Shown: positions 11,139 through 23,469 of the stretch, piece by piece
How the letters are laid out: every line of letters starts with the position of its first letter
How positions within the stretch are numbered: the stretch's first letter is position 1
Source: Trebouxia sp. TZW2008
Lineage: Eukaryota; Chlorophyta; Trebouxiophyceae; Trebouxiales; Trebouxiaceae
NCBI GenBank assembly: GCA_002118135.1
Contig: BDIU01000079.1
Coordinates: 211,935 to 275,934 of the forward strand
Direction of reading: 5' to 3'
Length of the DNA stretch: 64,000 bases
Notes under the pieces: generated by a model
Told to the model about the DNA's origin: nothing
Database searches by the model: none
Seen by the model: the letters and a program-made list of their open reading frames with translations, nothing else
Made by a program: the position numbers and the translations under genes

Positions 11139-11323
11139 GTCGGTAGGGATCCTGGCACCGAGGGCTTTTTATCCCTCATAGCTTCTCGCATTCTCACTTC
11201 TACCGTATACATCAAATATCTCCCGACCCCCCCCTAGGCGCATACATTTGTATGCTTTTACACTTGGCTTCGGCCATTTCATCCCTCTTTGCCAGGATCC
11301 TGAGGGTGGGTTTGTGGGACAGA
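11139..11323 (+). ncRNA. Hairpin element type a (3' of DIP1984 copy 1)
   Basis: Starts tgtcggtaggg, ends gtgggacaga. A perfect outer stem, ggatcctggca (11149) with tgccaggatcc (about 11290), encloses ~130 nt that includes gagggctttttatccctc, a small hairpin of its own. The reading frame through it stops, so it is not coding. Most likely a structured 3'UTR element, possibly an independent RNA. Confidence 0.5.
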
Positions 11324-11488
11324 TTGGGCTTTAAGCTCTTTCAAACAATTGAACTATGCTTTCTCATTGCAATCTTAACAATGACATGCCAGTGGCAGCC
11401 TTGACGCTTGTATTGAGTAGTATTGAGGCGGTGTGCTGATTCATGCCAGTCTAGATAGGCAGTGTGTCAAACTATAGGTGCAAACTCT

Positions 11489-11703
11489 GTTGGTAGGGGT
11501 CTCAGCAATGGGCTTTTTATACCTTATGCCTTTTTCATCCACCTGGAGTAGGCCATTCTTTGGCCACTTCAACCATACTTTTTTATGCCTTAAATATCTC
11601 CCGACCCCTAATCACCTTCACATGAAGGACTCACCTTGGCATAGCCTTTTGGCTGTCCAACTTCCATTGCTGCAGACCCTGAGGGTGGGTTAGTGGGACA
11701 GAG
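11489..11703 (+). ncRNA. Hairpin element type b (3' of DIP1984 copy 1)
   Basis: Same start (tgttggtaggg) and end (gagggtgggttagtgggaca) as type a, but the closing stem is ggtctcagcaatg with cattgctgcagacc. Stem sequence differs from type a on both sides and still pairs. A TGTAA motif, the usual chlorophyte poly(A) signal, follows at 11719. Confidence 0.5.
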
Positions 11704-11718
11704 CATCTTGTTGACCAT

Positions 11719-11723
11719 TGTAA
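11719..11723 (+). terminator. Candidate TGTAA polyadenylation signal, DIP1984 copy 1
   Basis: TGTAA lies about 20 nt after hairpin b. The same motif is at the same place after copy 2 (23470). This would put both hairpins in the 3'UTR. Confidence 0.45.
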
Positions 11724-12688
11724 AGATGAATTATGTCATCCTTGTCTTTGATGGAGTGATTGCTTTGCATTGCATGCATCGTGTCTTCAAGTTTGCAACA
11801 GAGTGCAGCAGTGTTCATGCTTTGTGTTGTCACCCATGTGCATCTGCAGCGTAATGGTGCTGCTGGCACGTGCTGGCAATTGTGGCGGCTGCACTGCAGT
11901 GGCTTGTTTGTGCCCTGTGACGTAAATCGCGAGCGAATGTACGCCTCAGCTGGTGAGTCGAGTGGGTCTGAGGGTGTCTGCAGCTGAGATTGTAGTGAAG
12001 CTGTCTGTGCGGCCTGTTGCGCTGCCGCTGTCGGTCACAAGCGATAATGCACTGCAGTGGCTTCAGAGTTGCAACTTGCAACATTGCTTTGACATACAAC
12101 GCAGCATTTCTCAATCTAGGCACAACCCTCATGTGCTGAACTTGGCAGACACAGAGTCTGATATAAGTGCATCGTGCGAGGTCTTTGGCACCATCTCTGT
12201 CTTGGAACGCAGCGCTGCCCATGCGTGCATTCGTGTTATAGCAAGACTACACAGGCTGACAGCGTCATGACCATTTGGCAAATCCCTGATGCAAACATTG
12301 CTACTGCTAAATTGAATTGAGCATTGCTGGCTAGCATTAGCTGGCAAACATCACGAGCCGTGCAGCGGCAATGTATAAGTGACCACTTTTACATTCCGCC
12401 AGCGAGCTGACTTCGTTGATCGTTGACCTAACGCAGCAAGCGAAGCAGCAAAGCGCTACAGAAGCACTTGCTGGTCGTTCGATACGCATGCATTGAGGTG
12501 GTCGCAGCAGTCGTTCAGGAATACACAAAGTTTCGTGAATGCAGTTGACGGCGAAGTAGCCAGGTCGACTACACATCTTAGGTCAGTACCCTCTCTGACA
12601 AAACCAGTTCTTTGAACACGGACAGTTTTGGCGACAGCAGACTGACTGTTGCTGCTTTCTAAAGCTGATTGCGCTTGTGCAGGTCCAC
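11724..12688. other. Intergenic region and probable 5'UTR exon of the next gene
   Basis: No coding exon supported. A donor-like cttag-gtcagt near 12580 and the acceptor gtgcag at 12682 suggest an intron within the 5'UTR just before the start codon at 12689. Confidence 0.4.
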
Positions 12689-15600
12689 ATGTCTTCAGTC
12701 CTGTTCCTCAAGGTCCAGGACCATGATGGCGTCTTGAGTGCTTGTGACTTCAAAGGCAGGCGGTACACGCACACTTCTCAGCGCATCTTCTTTGAGCGCA
12801 TCGCCCAGCAGCTCATCCCCAAGAGTTCGCTCAACGAGGTGAGATTCTTGTCCATTGCTCTTGCTTAGCGTGCTTGCCTTTTTTTGAAGCGCTGCAGGCA
12901 GGATGCAAGCAGCACCTGCCGCGCCAAAGCAGGCCTGACATGTATCTGACGGCATGCTTTGCTTGCAGATTGAGCAGGTGAGGTTCTCAGCTGCCAGAGA
13001 TGGGGTGCATGCTTTTGGCTGGATGTCATGGAAGTCAGAGGCAGCTGCTCAGGAGGCACTGCTTGCCATCAATGCAAGGGCAACCTCGCTGAGTCAAAAG
13101 GGACTGGTGCCACTATTGCACCATGCTGAGTTGAGCAGCAGGTCCATGGTTGACGGGCTACAAGTGCAGGTGTGATATGTCTGCAGCATTGAAGAGCTGC
13201 CTGCCATGTCCATATACCTCTTTCCAGAAGGGCATGTAGCAGAAATGAGTTGCGCATCATCCATGCTGTCTGCTGCACATGCTCATGCACCGCCTTGCCA
13301 CCCATGACTGCATTGCCAAATGGCTGACTGGTCACTGCATGTCAGACCTGGCACACGAGTCACATTGATACAGTCACCAGTCATGGCATGATGAGAATTT
13401 GTTGCAGGCTACATGCCAGCACAGCAACTTCAGCCTTGAAATTGCAACCTTCTGGACCTGTAAAGCAAAATTTGCAAATGTTATGCAGGATGTGGTTGAG
13501 AGTATGCTCGGTCAGGCTGCACTTGTGGGGACACCCAACCCCTTTGCCCTTCTAGCAGAGGTACGCCTGCCATAACATATTTGTGAGCTTGCTGCATGCA
13601 ACATTTACATTGCAGGCGTCGCATTGCATTTCATGACATGCACAACATCATGCTTGTCCCAAGCATCACCGTATACTGGTCAAACTTTTGCTGAGCATCA
13701 GGATATGAGAGATTTGTGGTCAAGCAGCAGCCATCTGATGGTTCAACATCTTTCACTGAGATACATGACATATGCTGGTAAAATACAAAACCCAGCAATA
13801 TCGCATCCTGACACCCAAAACAAGGCATGCTGTATCAGTTGACCTACTTAGGAGCTTTGCTGATCATGTAAGTGAAACCTGGCACAGTATGTCTTAACAG
13901 TCAGCCTCCAAGCTTCATATGCTGTGCCTTACCTGTGGATTAACACTGACTGTGCAGGACAATGAAGGTAGTGAGGAAGATGAGGCTTCTGTTGGTGAGC
14001 AGGACAGGGAGAATCAAAACCGTCAGCTGGAGGTAAACAGGGCCCAGCGCAACAAGGCATCAAAGCGCAGGCAAAGCGCGCGCAGAACAGGCAACAAGGC
14101 CAAACAGGCCGCTTCCAGCAAGGTAAATTGCGCCTTTTTCAAGCACCTGAGGCTATGGCAATAGTCTGTATGGATACCCATCTGTTTGTAGAAGCTCTTC
14201 AGCAGTATCTGCCTTGCTGAGAGGGCCTGCCATGCTCCAACCTCGCGCGCTGATGCGTCAATTGTTAGGCATGCTTGGCAGCATGCTTGGCTGCATGCTT
14301 GGCTGGCTGAGAACCCGTTCAGCTTGCTTTCTTGTAGGAAAGCAAGTTGCTGACCCAGGCTGGCAGCCAGCCGTTTAGCCTGGCTGCTTAGCATGACCTG
14401 GCCTGAGCTGCTGCTCTTGATGTTCTCAAATGCAAACATAATCCAACCTTTGCCACCTAGAGTATCTGTGACTCCCAATCATGCACTGTTGCAGGCGAGC
14501 CATGTATTGTGTCCCATGTTCTAGATGCAGCCTGACTGTTTTTACACATGCTGTGTTGTGCATCACGCATGTCAGCTTCATGTTGGTCTGTACAGTGTCT
14601 TGCATTGCTAAGTGGTAGAGCTGGCTGATTGTAGGGAGGCAAGACTCTGGAACCAACCCCTGCTGCTGCTGTTTCACAGCCTGTGCCACCTGAGCCTCCA
14701 AGCCAGCAAGCAGTTTCACCGGCTTCACAACTGATGGCTCAGCCTACTCCTGCTGAGGCTCACAGCGTACAAGAGGCCAGGGTCAACTCAGAGGCAGGTG
14801 CGCAACCAAAGCCTAGGACTGGCAAGGGGGTCAAGGGCGGGCGGGCTGCCAGGCCCACCCCCATACCTCTGGAAGCCTTTCTGCGTGGGCCCAGGTGTAC
14901 TGCTGATGTGCCCAGCCAGTCAGCTAAGGCCACCACCGCCAGCAAGGTATGTTTTGACCACGTACGCGGAGATATTAATGTGCTTGCTTTTGCACAAGCG
15001 ATTGATGCTGATTTGTTTCATCATGCCAAGACGCAATCAGAAACGGATGTATGCCGTTGCTGTGTAACATGTTGGCACAATCTCAATAATTGTCAGTCTG
15101 GCTTGACAGTGCACATTGTGATGATAGTTGCTGTTGAGCACATGAGTACATGCACAGCTGCGTCTATTGCCACAAAGTTGTACACATCAAGATGTTGCAG
15201 CAGCTCCCAAACCAAGTTCTTCAGCTTGCTGCCAGTGGATGCATACCTACAGACGCTAAGTTGGAGTGGCAACATCACTTTTGCACAGCCCTCCTCGACA
15301 CTCCAGACTTTTGTTGCTGCCCATCAGTCCAACCCTTTGCTGTGTGAATGCAGACTGGTAAGAATGCTGGCCAAGATGCAGGCGTCTCGGCAAGTGAAGC
15401 GAAAGCAACAGGCCAGCAGGGTGCAGCTGAGTCTGCAGAGGTGGCTGCCCTTGAAGCCAGAATTCAGGGCAGCAAGGCCTATCACGGCAAGAACAGGGGC
15501 GAGGCTGACAACCCCCAGCAATATGCTGTCAACCAGGTAAGACCATGCTCAAGCCTTTCCTTGTTGTACATAGTTGAGTACACATGGTCAGGGTTTGTTT

Positions 15601-18600
15601 AGGCCTGCATTCAAAGTAGCAAGGCCAACCGCAAGGCTGACGACCCCCGGCAGTACGCTGTCAAGCAGGTAGGACCATGCATTCACAATCCATGAGCTAT
15701 GCACAAGGAGTTGATCATCACTGACAATTCTTTGATCTTGTCAATTACCGATGCTGTGCTTAGCGGTCAAGCTGAGTGGTGTGGCGCTATTGCACAGACT
15801 GCAATCAGTGCAAAACATTGTATGCGCTTCCCTGACACAAGTTTCTCTGTGCCTTTGAAGTGGCGCTGCATCACAATTTGATCTGTACGCTCACTTGCAT
15901 GGTGTTTTGAGCTGGCTTTCACACATTGCTTTCAGCAATTTTGAGCCTTGTGCATGCACTGCGCATTCTGTTGTCATTTTTGGCTAGGCTGCTGCATCTT
16001 GAGGCCGTTTGCATCGAGATGGTGATATCGACTGTTGAGTAACAAATTCTGACGGCTGCAATAATAGTGTTGAACACTGAATGATCAGTGCTTGAGTGAG
16101 AGTGCTTTGTCTGAGCTTGCGTCTTGACATGCACGACCTGCTGGCCTGCAATTGCTCATCTAGTCATAGGAAGTCAGGCTGCTTCAGCACACATACAGGT
16201 GTGCCAGAACATACAACATGAAAGCCACATCGTGAATCAAACGCCTGATCCTCAATGGTGTATACCTTCTGACCAACATCTGCTGTCAGTCTGATACGCA
16301 TCTCGATGGTGCAGGAAGCGGCTGTGGAGGCAAAGGTGACTATGCCCAGGCCCACCCCACCTTTGGCTGACCCCAAGGCTGAGTCAGCACAGCTGCAACA
16401 GGCTGAGGCGGTGCCCGGGAAGGGCCAAGCGACCAAGCTTACTGAGAAGGCAGAGGCATCTGTGCTGTCAGGTCTCGCCAACAAGGTACTGTCCCAACTT
16501 TGTCTGTACTCAAGCTTACTAATGTACTGTCATCAATCTTGGCTGCTGCATCTATTCCCTAAGCTCAACCTGGAGACCTTCAGCATGAACTTGCTGCCAT
16601 GCAGAATTGTCTCTGGAATGTCTGTTATGAACCTCGTTTTCTCAAAATTTTCAGATCATGCAAGCAAAGACCTATCAAGACCAAAAATAGCAAATATGAC
16701 CTGATGCTTCATCAAATGAAGCTTGCCAGCAAGATCTCATAGCAACAAGTCTGCTTGAGGGTCCCATTGGCTGCGGGGCACATTGCGTATCATTGTAGCA
16801 TGAAGCTGTGTGCTGTTTCTGCCCTCTGCATGCACATGTTTGCATATTATCCTGAGTGAACATCATGATGGCATCAAACACTTTCACATATCGTGCCTGC
16901 TGCTATGCTGCTGCTCAGATTTTGACGCTACACAACATGTTGCAAACCAAGTGGCTTTGCAATTGATATGCCAAAACATCTTGATATGTAGTTACAAGCT
17001 GCATTGGTTTTTTTAGATCTTCAGTCTTTTTGACAAAAGGCCTCAACTTGCAGGAAGCTGTTTGGGCCACTCAAATTTTCCATCTTCTGCTATATTGTCT
17101 TTCTTGCCATATATGCCAAATGCATTGTGACTCCTTGTCATGCTACACAAACTGCAGCACGCTCATGCTTGAGCCACGACTTTCAATTACGCTGCTTGCA
17201 ACAGAACACACAAACTGTTTTTTGTGTCGTTGGAATGCATAGCACACATTTCTATACGTCACAGACACAATGTTCACGACAGTGCCATTCCACTTGTCAG
17301 CTAACATACAACTCAGACACGAGCCTAGTCAGGCATGACCATTGCATTGACCAATGATGATGCAATGCAGGGCAAGCAGAGCGCTGTTGTTAAGGGCACT
17401 GGCACGATGGCCAGCCCAACAATGGCCAAGCAAGTGCAGCCCAACAGCCAGTCAGCCATGCAAAGCAAAGGCAAGGCCAAGCTGGCGGCACGGCCCAAAC
17501 CAGCAGCTGCAAGCTGTTCAAGCCCTGCCACTGCCTCGCCCACTGCAAGGCCAACCCCTACAGAATTCAACCGGGTGTTGGCCTCTAGTCAGTCAGCCAT
17601 GCAGAGCAAGGGCAAGGCCAAGCTGGCTGTGCAGCCCATCCCAGCAGCCGCAAGATCTTCCTCAAGCCCTGGAACGAATTCACCTACCCCCAACCCAGCC
17701 CCTACAGCATCAGCGCCACCTCGCACTACCAGGTCTCCACCCCCAGTGGCACCCCTTGCAGCCCCAGCTGCGGTGTCTGCTTTCCCAGCTGTGACGCCTC
17801 AGGCTGTAGCTCCATCAAATTCAGTGCAGTTGCTGCCAGAGCAGGCAGCCCCTGTTGTGCCTCCTGCACTGATCATAGCACATGCTGCTGCAATCGTGGC
17901 AGCCATTTCCCCAGCTGTGGCAGGTCAGTCAGCTGTTTCAACTGCTGCGCTGAATAGCTCAGCAGTGGTAGCAGAGGCATCCACAGCCTTGCCTGCTCAG
18001 CCAACTTTACCTGTCACTGACAGCAATGCAGCCGCCACACCAGCAGCTACGTCCATACAAGCTGAGCCTGCGAATTCTGACCACACTAGCGTGGCAGATG
18101 CAGCACCTGCTGCCTGTTATGCACCACTGCCTGAGGCCTTGCCATCTGTCAGGACTGCCACAGGGGTTGTCATGCCACGGCTGGATCTATCTAGCATAAC
18201 TTCTGACCGTGAGCCTTGGGCTGCAGCCTTGCTGGCATCTCAGCAGGGACTATTGGCCCAGCACTCTGCCTCAGCAGCTGTGGCAGGCGCCCAGTCAGCT
18301 GTTGCGGGTGATGAGTCAGCTGTGCCAGAGGCTACCTCAGCTGTGACAGAGGCACCCCCAGCTATGGCAGGGGCGCCCTCAGCCATGGCAGAGACTTGGG
18401 TAGCTGCCATGGAACTGCTGACAGCCATGGCAATGTCAATAGCACCACTTGCCGACTCAGACACAGCTGTGATGCACAGTGGCATGCCTGGTGTTGAGTC
18501 TTTTGCAACCGTGCGCGAGCTGCCAGCAGCTGTGGCGGAGACAGCGCCAGCAGTGGTAGAGACAGCGCCAGCATTGGCCGAGCCAGCTGCAGCTGTGGCA

Positions 18601-20987
18601 TCTCCTTTGGCCACACCTGCAGCTGCACTGCCGCCGTTTGCCTCTGGCTGCGGATCTGCAGGGATGCTTTACGCATCACAGTGCGCTTCCTCTGTGACAT
18701 CGTTGGCTGTCAGCAGGTCAGGGGCAGCTAGCCAATGCAGCCCTCAGCCACAGAGCTCCATAGCTGTGGGAGGCTCACCCAGCAGTGGTGGCAGGGTAAC
18801 ACCTCTTGAACATGAAGCAGCAGTGGCTCATATCAGGAGTGGTTCAGCAGACAACATAGCTGAGATAGCTGAGGCATCCAGCATGTCATCTCAGGCTGCC
18901 ACAGCTGTGGCTGCTCTGCCAGTAGGCTTGTTGGCACCTAGTGTTGCCAGACACCGCTCACCCGGCCAGCCTGTGAGGATCCTCACAAGGCAAATTAGGC
19001 CGCATCACCCCCATCGGGCTCAGCCCCAACTTCACACCACAGCTCAGACAGATGCGGTGGTGGAGTCAGACATGCGCAAAAGCAGGGATGCTGCTAAGGA
19101 GCAGACCCTGGAGCAGCTAGCAGCTGAGATGTGCCGGAACATCTCGCCTATGGAGCTGGCGCAGGAGATTCTGCGTCTTGAGGCAGAGCTCTCGAATGAG
19201 CAACGCACCCTGAATGTGGTGTCCAACCAGGCAGTCAGCGAGATGGAATGGAGGCACAAGCTTGCTAAGGACAAGAAGGCCGTGAAGAAAACGATTTCTG
19301 CCTTGGTTGCCAAAGCTAAGAAGCACAGGAGAGGTGAGCGCTTGTCTTGTTTGTTTTGGCCACATGCAATTGCATGAGTTGAGGCCAATGGTGTTTGTGT
19401 CATGCAAAAGAACAGGCGGGATGATTGTCATTGCGCTCATGCGGTTACATTGAGGGAGCATTTCTGCATAGGAGATGCACGATGATCTGATATGTCTCAT
19501 TTACAATGGCGTCTGTCCAAGATCAAGCTGCAAGAGCTGCCAAATCACTCCTGAATTGCAAGAGTGCAATTGCTGCTATGCATGCGTCGTCACTGATGAG
19601 AAGACATTTAATGACACCTCATGCATGTTGCCCATTTCTTGACTGGGCAAGCGAAGTGTTGCACAGCACATCTGCAACCAGCAATCAATCAACAATCCTC
19701 ATGCGTGGGTACCAGGCTGACACAATGGCTTGTGACTGCAGCCTCAGCTCAGGGCAGAGCAAGGACAGCGCTTGCCGCCAGGCAAGATGCAGCAGCCAAT
19801 GCAGCAGCTGCCATACAGGCTGCAGAAGCCAATGCAGCAACTGCCAGGCAAGATGTAGCTGATGCAGCAGCTGCCCTACAGGCTGCAGAAGCTGATGCAT
19901 TGGCTGCCAGGCAAGTTGCAGCTGATGCAGCAGCTGCCAGACAGACTGCAGAGGCAGATGCAGCAGCTGCCAAACAGGCTGCAGCAGCTGACGTGGCAGC
20001 TGCCAGACAGACTACACATGCTGCTGTGGCAGCTGCCAGACAGGCTGCAGAAGCTGACGTCGCAGCTGCCAGACAGGCTGCAGCAGCTGACATGGCAGCT
20101 GTAGTGGCAGCAGCTGCGGAGGCTAATGAAATAGTTGCAGCAGCTGCCAAGGCAGCCATAGAGCATATGAAGGCAGCTGCCTCTGCAGCTATCGCCAAGC
20201 TTGAGCAGCAGCTGCAGGCTGTGCTGCCAGTCAAGGTATGGAAACACAATCGCGATCACATTGCTTGCACGATATTTGATCGAGGTGCTACAGCCTACAG
20301 ATCTCAAGTGCGTGTGCAGGTCATGACCTTACCATGACATTGGGAGTGATTGCATCACTCATGCAATATCAGGAGATAAACAAGATGCAAAGCGTTCCTA
20401 CTATATCGGCTGACCTGACACATAACTTGGCGTGTTTTAGTATTTACATGGCATGGCTTGTTGGGTCTGCACACATCAAATCTTTGCATGATGTCACTTC
20501 TATCTGCCAGTAACTGAAATCTCATGTAAACTCTTATAGCACTAGCATTGTTGTGCTGCATCAATATGCAACAAGCAGATTGTTTGTCTGATATCAACAA
20601 TTTGTGCTGTCTTTTGCTGCAGATTTCAGCCGTGCCAGACGACGGCACTTCACAGGATAAGTTCAAGAATCTTTCTGGCAATTCCAACCAGCCAGGATTT
20701 GCTGAGGGCTTGTCTGCCCCAATCAACGCCATTGCAGCAAGCCATGTGGACAGCGCACGCCTGCAGATTAGCAGTGCTGACAGGAAGGACAGCAGTGGCT
20801 TAGACTCTTGTGCTCTGAGACAGTCACAGGTAGACACCCCTCAAGCATTGGTTTGTGACAGTCAATGTGTGGCAGCAGCAGCTAGCAGTGCTGACAGGAA
20901 AGACAGCAGTGGCTTAGACTCTTGTGCTCTGAGACAGTCACAGGTAGACACCCCTCAAGCATTGGTTTGTGACGGTCAATTCATGAT

Positions 20988-21037
<50 letters not shown>

Positions 21038-21216
21038 GTGATAGTCCCACCATCAGGGCTGTGCACCACAGGCAACTGGAGAATAGTATCGCACCAGCTT
21101 TGCCTCAGACTGAAAAGAGCAGACTGCAGGTGACTGCTGCACACGATGGCTCTGCTAGCACACTGGCAAACAGCGGCAAGCAGGGCATCAGCAGACGGGC
21201 GGTGATGCTGCAGTAG
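12689..21216 (+). CDS. Large Ala/Pro-rich coiled-coil protein, function unknown
   Basis: I do not recognise this family. Eleven exons in consistent phase: 12689-12838, 12969-13169, 13408-13560, 13958-14122, 14680-14946, 15354-15536, 15603-15668, 16315-16485, 17371-19333, 19742-20235, 20623-21216; about 1468 aa. The N-terminal ~170 residues look globular (FLKVQDHDGVL, FFERIAQQLIP, AFGWMSWKSEAAAQEALLAI). An acidic then basic segment follows (EEDEASVGEQ; SKRRQSARRTGNK). A 650-residue low-complexity region rich in Ala, Pro, Ser and Val then ends in a charged coiled coil (MELAQEILRLEAEL). The next exon encodes repeated AARQAAEADVA-type 10-11-residue units, an Ala-rich helix. The last exon has a duplicated ~114 bp block and a GCA-repeat alanine tract. 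Exon 15603-15668 is a duplicate of the end of the exon before it. A scaffold or structural role is only a guess. Confidence 0.7.
15603..15668 (+). repeat. In-phase duplicate of the end of exon 15354-15536
   Basis: Encodes SSKANRKADDPRQYAVKQ where the parent has GSKAYHGKNRGEADNPQQ...AVNQ. It has 66 bases (22 codons), phase 0 at both ends, acceptor tttag and donor gtagga, so it can be spliced in without frame change. Confidence 0.7.
17446..17690 (+). repeat. Internal coding duplication in the large exon
   Basis: SQSAMQSKGKAKLA occurs twice, about 144 bp apart, followed each time by similar P-P-A-A-A-S-S segments. Confidence 0.75.
19780..20110 (+). repeat. Coding minisatellite of about 30-33 bp
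   Basis: Repeated gcagctgccagacaggctgc-type units encode AARQAAEADVA-like segments (about ten units), giving a long alanine-rich helix. Confidence 0.85.
20776..21003 (+). repeat. Tandem duplication of about 114 bp in the last exon
   Basis: The block encoding SSADRKDSSGLDSCALRQSQ occurs at 20776 and 20890, almost identical. Each copy contains cacag-gtagac, a possible donor; both copies are open in the same frame. Confidence 0.9.
20986..21034 (+). repeat. (GCA)n microsatellite, coding alanine tract
   Basis: About 16 GCA triplets in the reading frame of the last exon, giving an uninterrupted alanine run. Confidence 0.95.
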
Positions 21217-22119
21217 AGAGCATTGCCAGCTCTGCGGTCAATCAATGATGCCTAGTGTTTGCTGACATACCTTTCATTTGTTTGCAAACTTGTGCAGATT
21301 TGATGAATTATTGGTCTTGACCTATTGCACTGTTGGCAATTTGCAAACACAAACATCACGTTTTACCACGCTTGCTCTTGTTCCTTTTCATCATGCTGAT
21401 CCGTAACTTTTGCAGTATTGTGCAGCATGTGCATATGTTTGTGCAAAATCCGCTCTTTTCTATCCCGAGCAAACTTATGGATTTGATTGCCTGGCAGTAA
21501 GACTTGGCAATCCAAGCTGTTGTGTTGATCAACATCACCCTATGTCAGCGAAACACCTGGCTGGAGCTAGCCAGGTCTGCAGTCAATAACGGGCAGTATG
21601 AGGCGAATTTGCTACATCGTCATGCATCCATCACGTGCATGGCTGTGGACATCATTTTCAGGCCAAGCGGCACCTGCGGTACATGCATACACAAATGATG
21701 GCATACAGGCTCAATACATGCACATGTCAGTAGTGACGAAAGCACCGCGATGCTCGGCATCTCATGACAAATTTCATGATGCTTGAGCAATAATATTCCA
21801 GCATGACTGCAGACCTTGGGGGAGTCTTGAGGATGCATTTCAACAAAGCAAGCAGTCCTCTTCTTCCTGACCAGCTTCAGCTTCTCGCGTTGGCTGCAAC
21901 TGCGTAGATCAGGGAACCTGGCAGCCAGTATAGAAGGCATCGGTGTAGGATCAGCTGCCAAAATTGTGTTGCTTTGCTGCAAACAGCTAGCTTGCGGCGG
22001 CTGCTAGGCCTTACTTTGACAAGTGCTTAGTGAGGCTGTGATCGTGTGCATCTTAACTTATCTGCTTCACTGAACCACTGTCGCGTCGAGCTTGTTGCCC
22101 AGTGTAGCATCTAGACAAC
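21217..22119. other. Intergenic region upstream of DIP1984-family copy 2
   Basis: No supported exon. From about 21868 the sequence resembles 10080 onward (cagcttc, ggctgcaactgcg, ccagtatagaa, tagcttgcggcggctgct), marking the 5' end of the segmental duplication. Confidence 0.5.
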
Positions 22120-22721
22120 ATGAAGCTTGCAGAGCTGCTACTGCAGCGCGTACAGTTGCAGAAGGACTTAGTAGAGCAAACCGAGGTGATCGAAGAAAAC
22201 GCTCAAGTGCTAGAGGGCGAAAAGCCCAATGAGGACGTCGAGAAAAAGTTTCAAGGTCAGAAACGCTACTGTGCTGGTGCTCTTGGTATCAGTCCCTAGC
22301 GCATATGTTGCAGGTTTTCTCTTTGCTGTCGTGCGTACTCGTTTACAGCTGAGGATGCCATGTCTCGCAAACTTGACATCTGACCATCTTCTTGTTTGAT
22401 GCAGAGTACTGGAAGACAAACGAGGAGCTGGAGCAGATGCAGCGCCAGATTCAGGACATCAACGTCCAGGCTTCCTACGACTCCTCTATGACCATGTCTC
22501 ACGCACTCATCCGTCGAGAAATGCTTCGCAAGCAGATTCAGACGCTGACGTCGTTTCTGCAAAGCGCTACCCGCGATGCCAGATACAACACCAAGGACCT
22601 TCGTCGCATAGCAGTCATTGATGTACCTGCTCTCAAGGAAAAGTTGTCAACAATCAAGAAGCAGTCCCAGCAGATGGACATCACCATACAGAAGCGCAAT
22701 TGGGACATTGATGTGCCCTGA
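22120..22721 (+). CDS. DIP1984-family (DUF6847-like) protein, copy 2
   Basis: Exons 22120-22255 and 22405-22721 in phase 1, same architecture as the gene at 10326. Conserved MKLAELLLQR start, VLEGEKP, MTMSHALIRREMLRKQIQ, RYNTKDLRRIAVIDVPALKEK and QKRNWDIDVP end. Substitutions are mostly conservative, suggesting both copies are under selection. The large 12689-21216 gene lies between the paralogues, so this is a dispersed rather than simple tandem duplication. Function unknown; probable small helical cytosolic protein. Confidence 0.8.
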
Positions 22722-22895
22722 GCCAATGTTGCACAGAGCATTCATCGTTGAATTACATTGCTGTGGAGTGAGAGGAAGTGGGCGACGCTCAGAGGCAGGC
22801 CCAAGGAGGTCCTGAACAATAGCTACAGACAAGCCAGAACAGCTTCAGCATCAACAGCAGTCAGTGTCCTGTATCAAAAATGCAACAGCCATTTC

Positions 22896-23073
22896 TGTCG
22901 GTAGGGATCCTGGCATTGAGGGCTTTTTATTCTTCATCCCTTCTCGCCTTCTTATTTCTGGCATATACACTGTGTATCTCCGGACCCCCAAAATGGCATA
23001 CGCGTATGCCGCGGACAAATGGAAATTTCATCTCTCTTTGCCAGGATCCTGAGGGTGGGTTTGTGGGACAGAG
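22896..23073 (+). ncRNA. Hairpin element type a (3' of DIP1984 copy 2)
   Basis: tgtcggtaggg to gtgggacaga, with ggatcctggca paired to tgccaggatcc exactly as at 11139. The interior has changed more than the stem. Confidence 0.5.
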
Positions 23074-23250
23074 TGGGACTTGAGCTCTATCAAATAATGA
23101 CTTACATTTTCTCATGTCTTGACCAATACTGGACTTCACCTGCTACTCGCATGGTCCTTAAGACTAGGGCTAGCTTGATGGCATCGTGTCATCTAGTGCC
23201 AGCTTCATGAGAGCAGTGTTCAGGAACACAGAATTATCTGATGCACATTC

Positions 23251-23453
23251 TGTTGGTAGGGGTCTCAGCGATGGCTGTTTATACCTTATGCATATTGTAT
23301 CTACCTGAAGAGGCCATTCTTTGGTCACTTTGCCCATACTCTTTTATGCCTTCAGATATCTCCCAACCAGGCAAACATTATCATCTTGGCATGGCTTCTT
23401 GGCTATCCAAGTACCATTGCTGCAGACCCTGAGGGTGGGTTAGTGGGACAGAG
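23251..23453 (+). ncRNA. Hairpin element type b (3' of DIP1984 copy 2)
   Basis: tgttggtaggggtctcagc paired with gctgcagacc near 23428, then gagggtgggttagtggg. Corresponds to 11489-11703. TGTAA follows at 23470. Confidence 0.5.
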
Positions 23454-23469
23454 CATCATGTTGGACCGA

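Noticed and set aside
11128..11340. Coding exon ending in DPEGGFVGQ
   Set aside because: Copy 2 is open but copy 1 has a stop in the same frame, and stem pairing explains the conservation better.
19749..20307. Long minus-strand open frames (Ala/Ser/Cys-rich)
   Set aside because: They mirror the plus-strand Ala-repeat exon, which has proper splice sites and phase.
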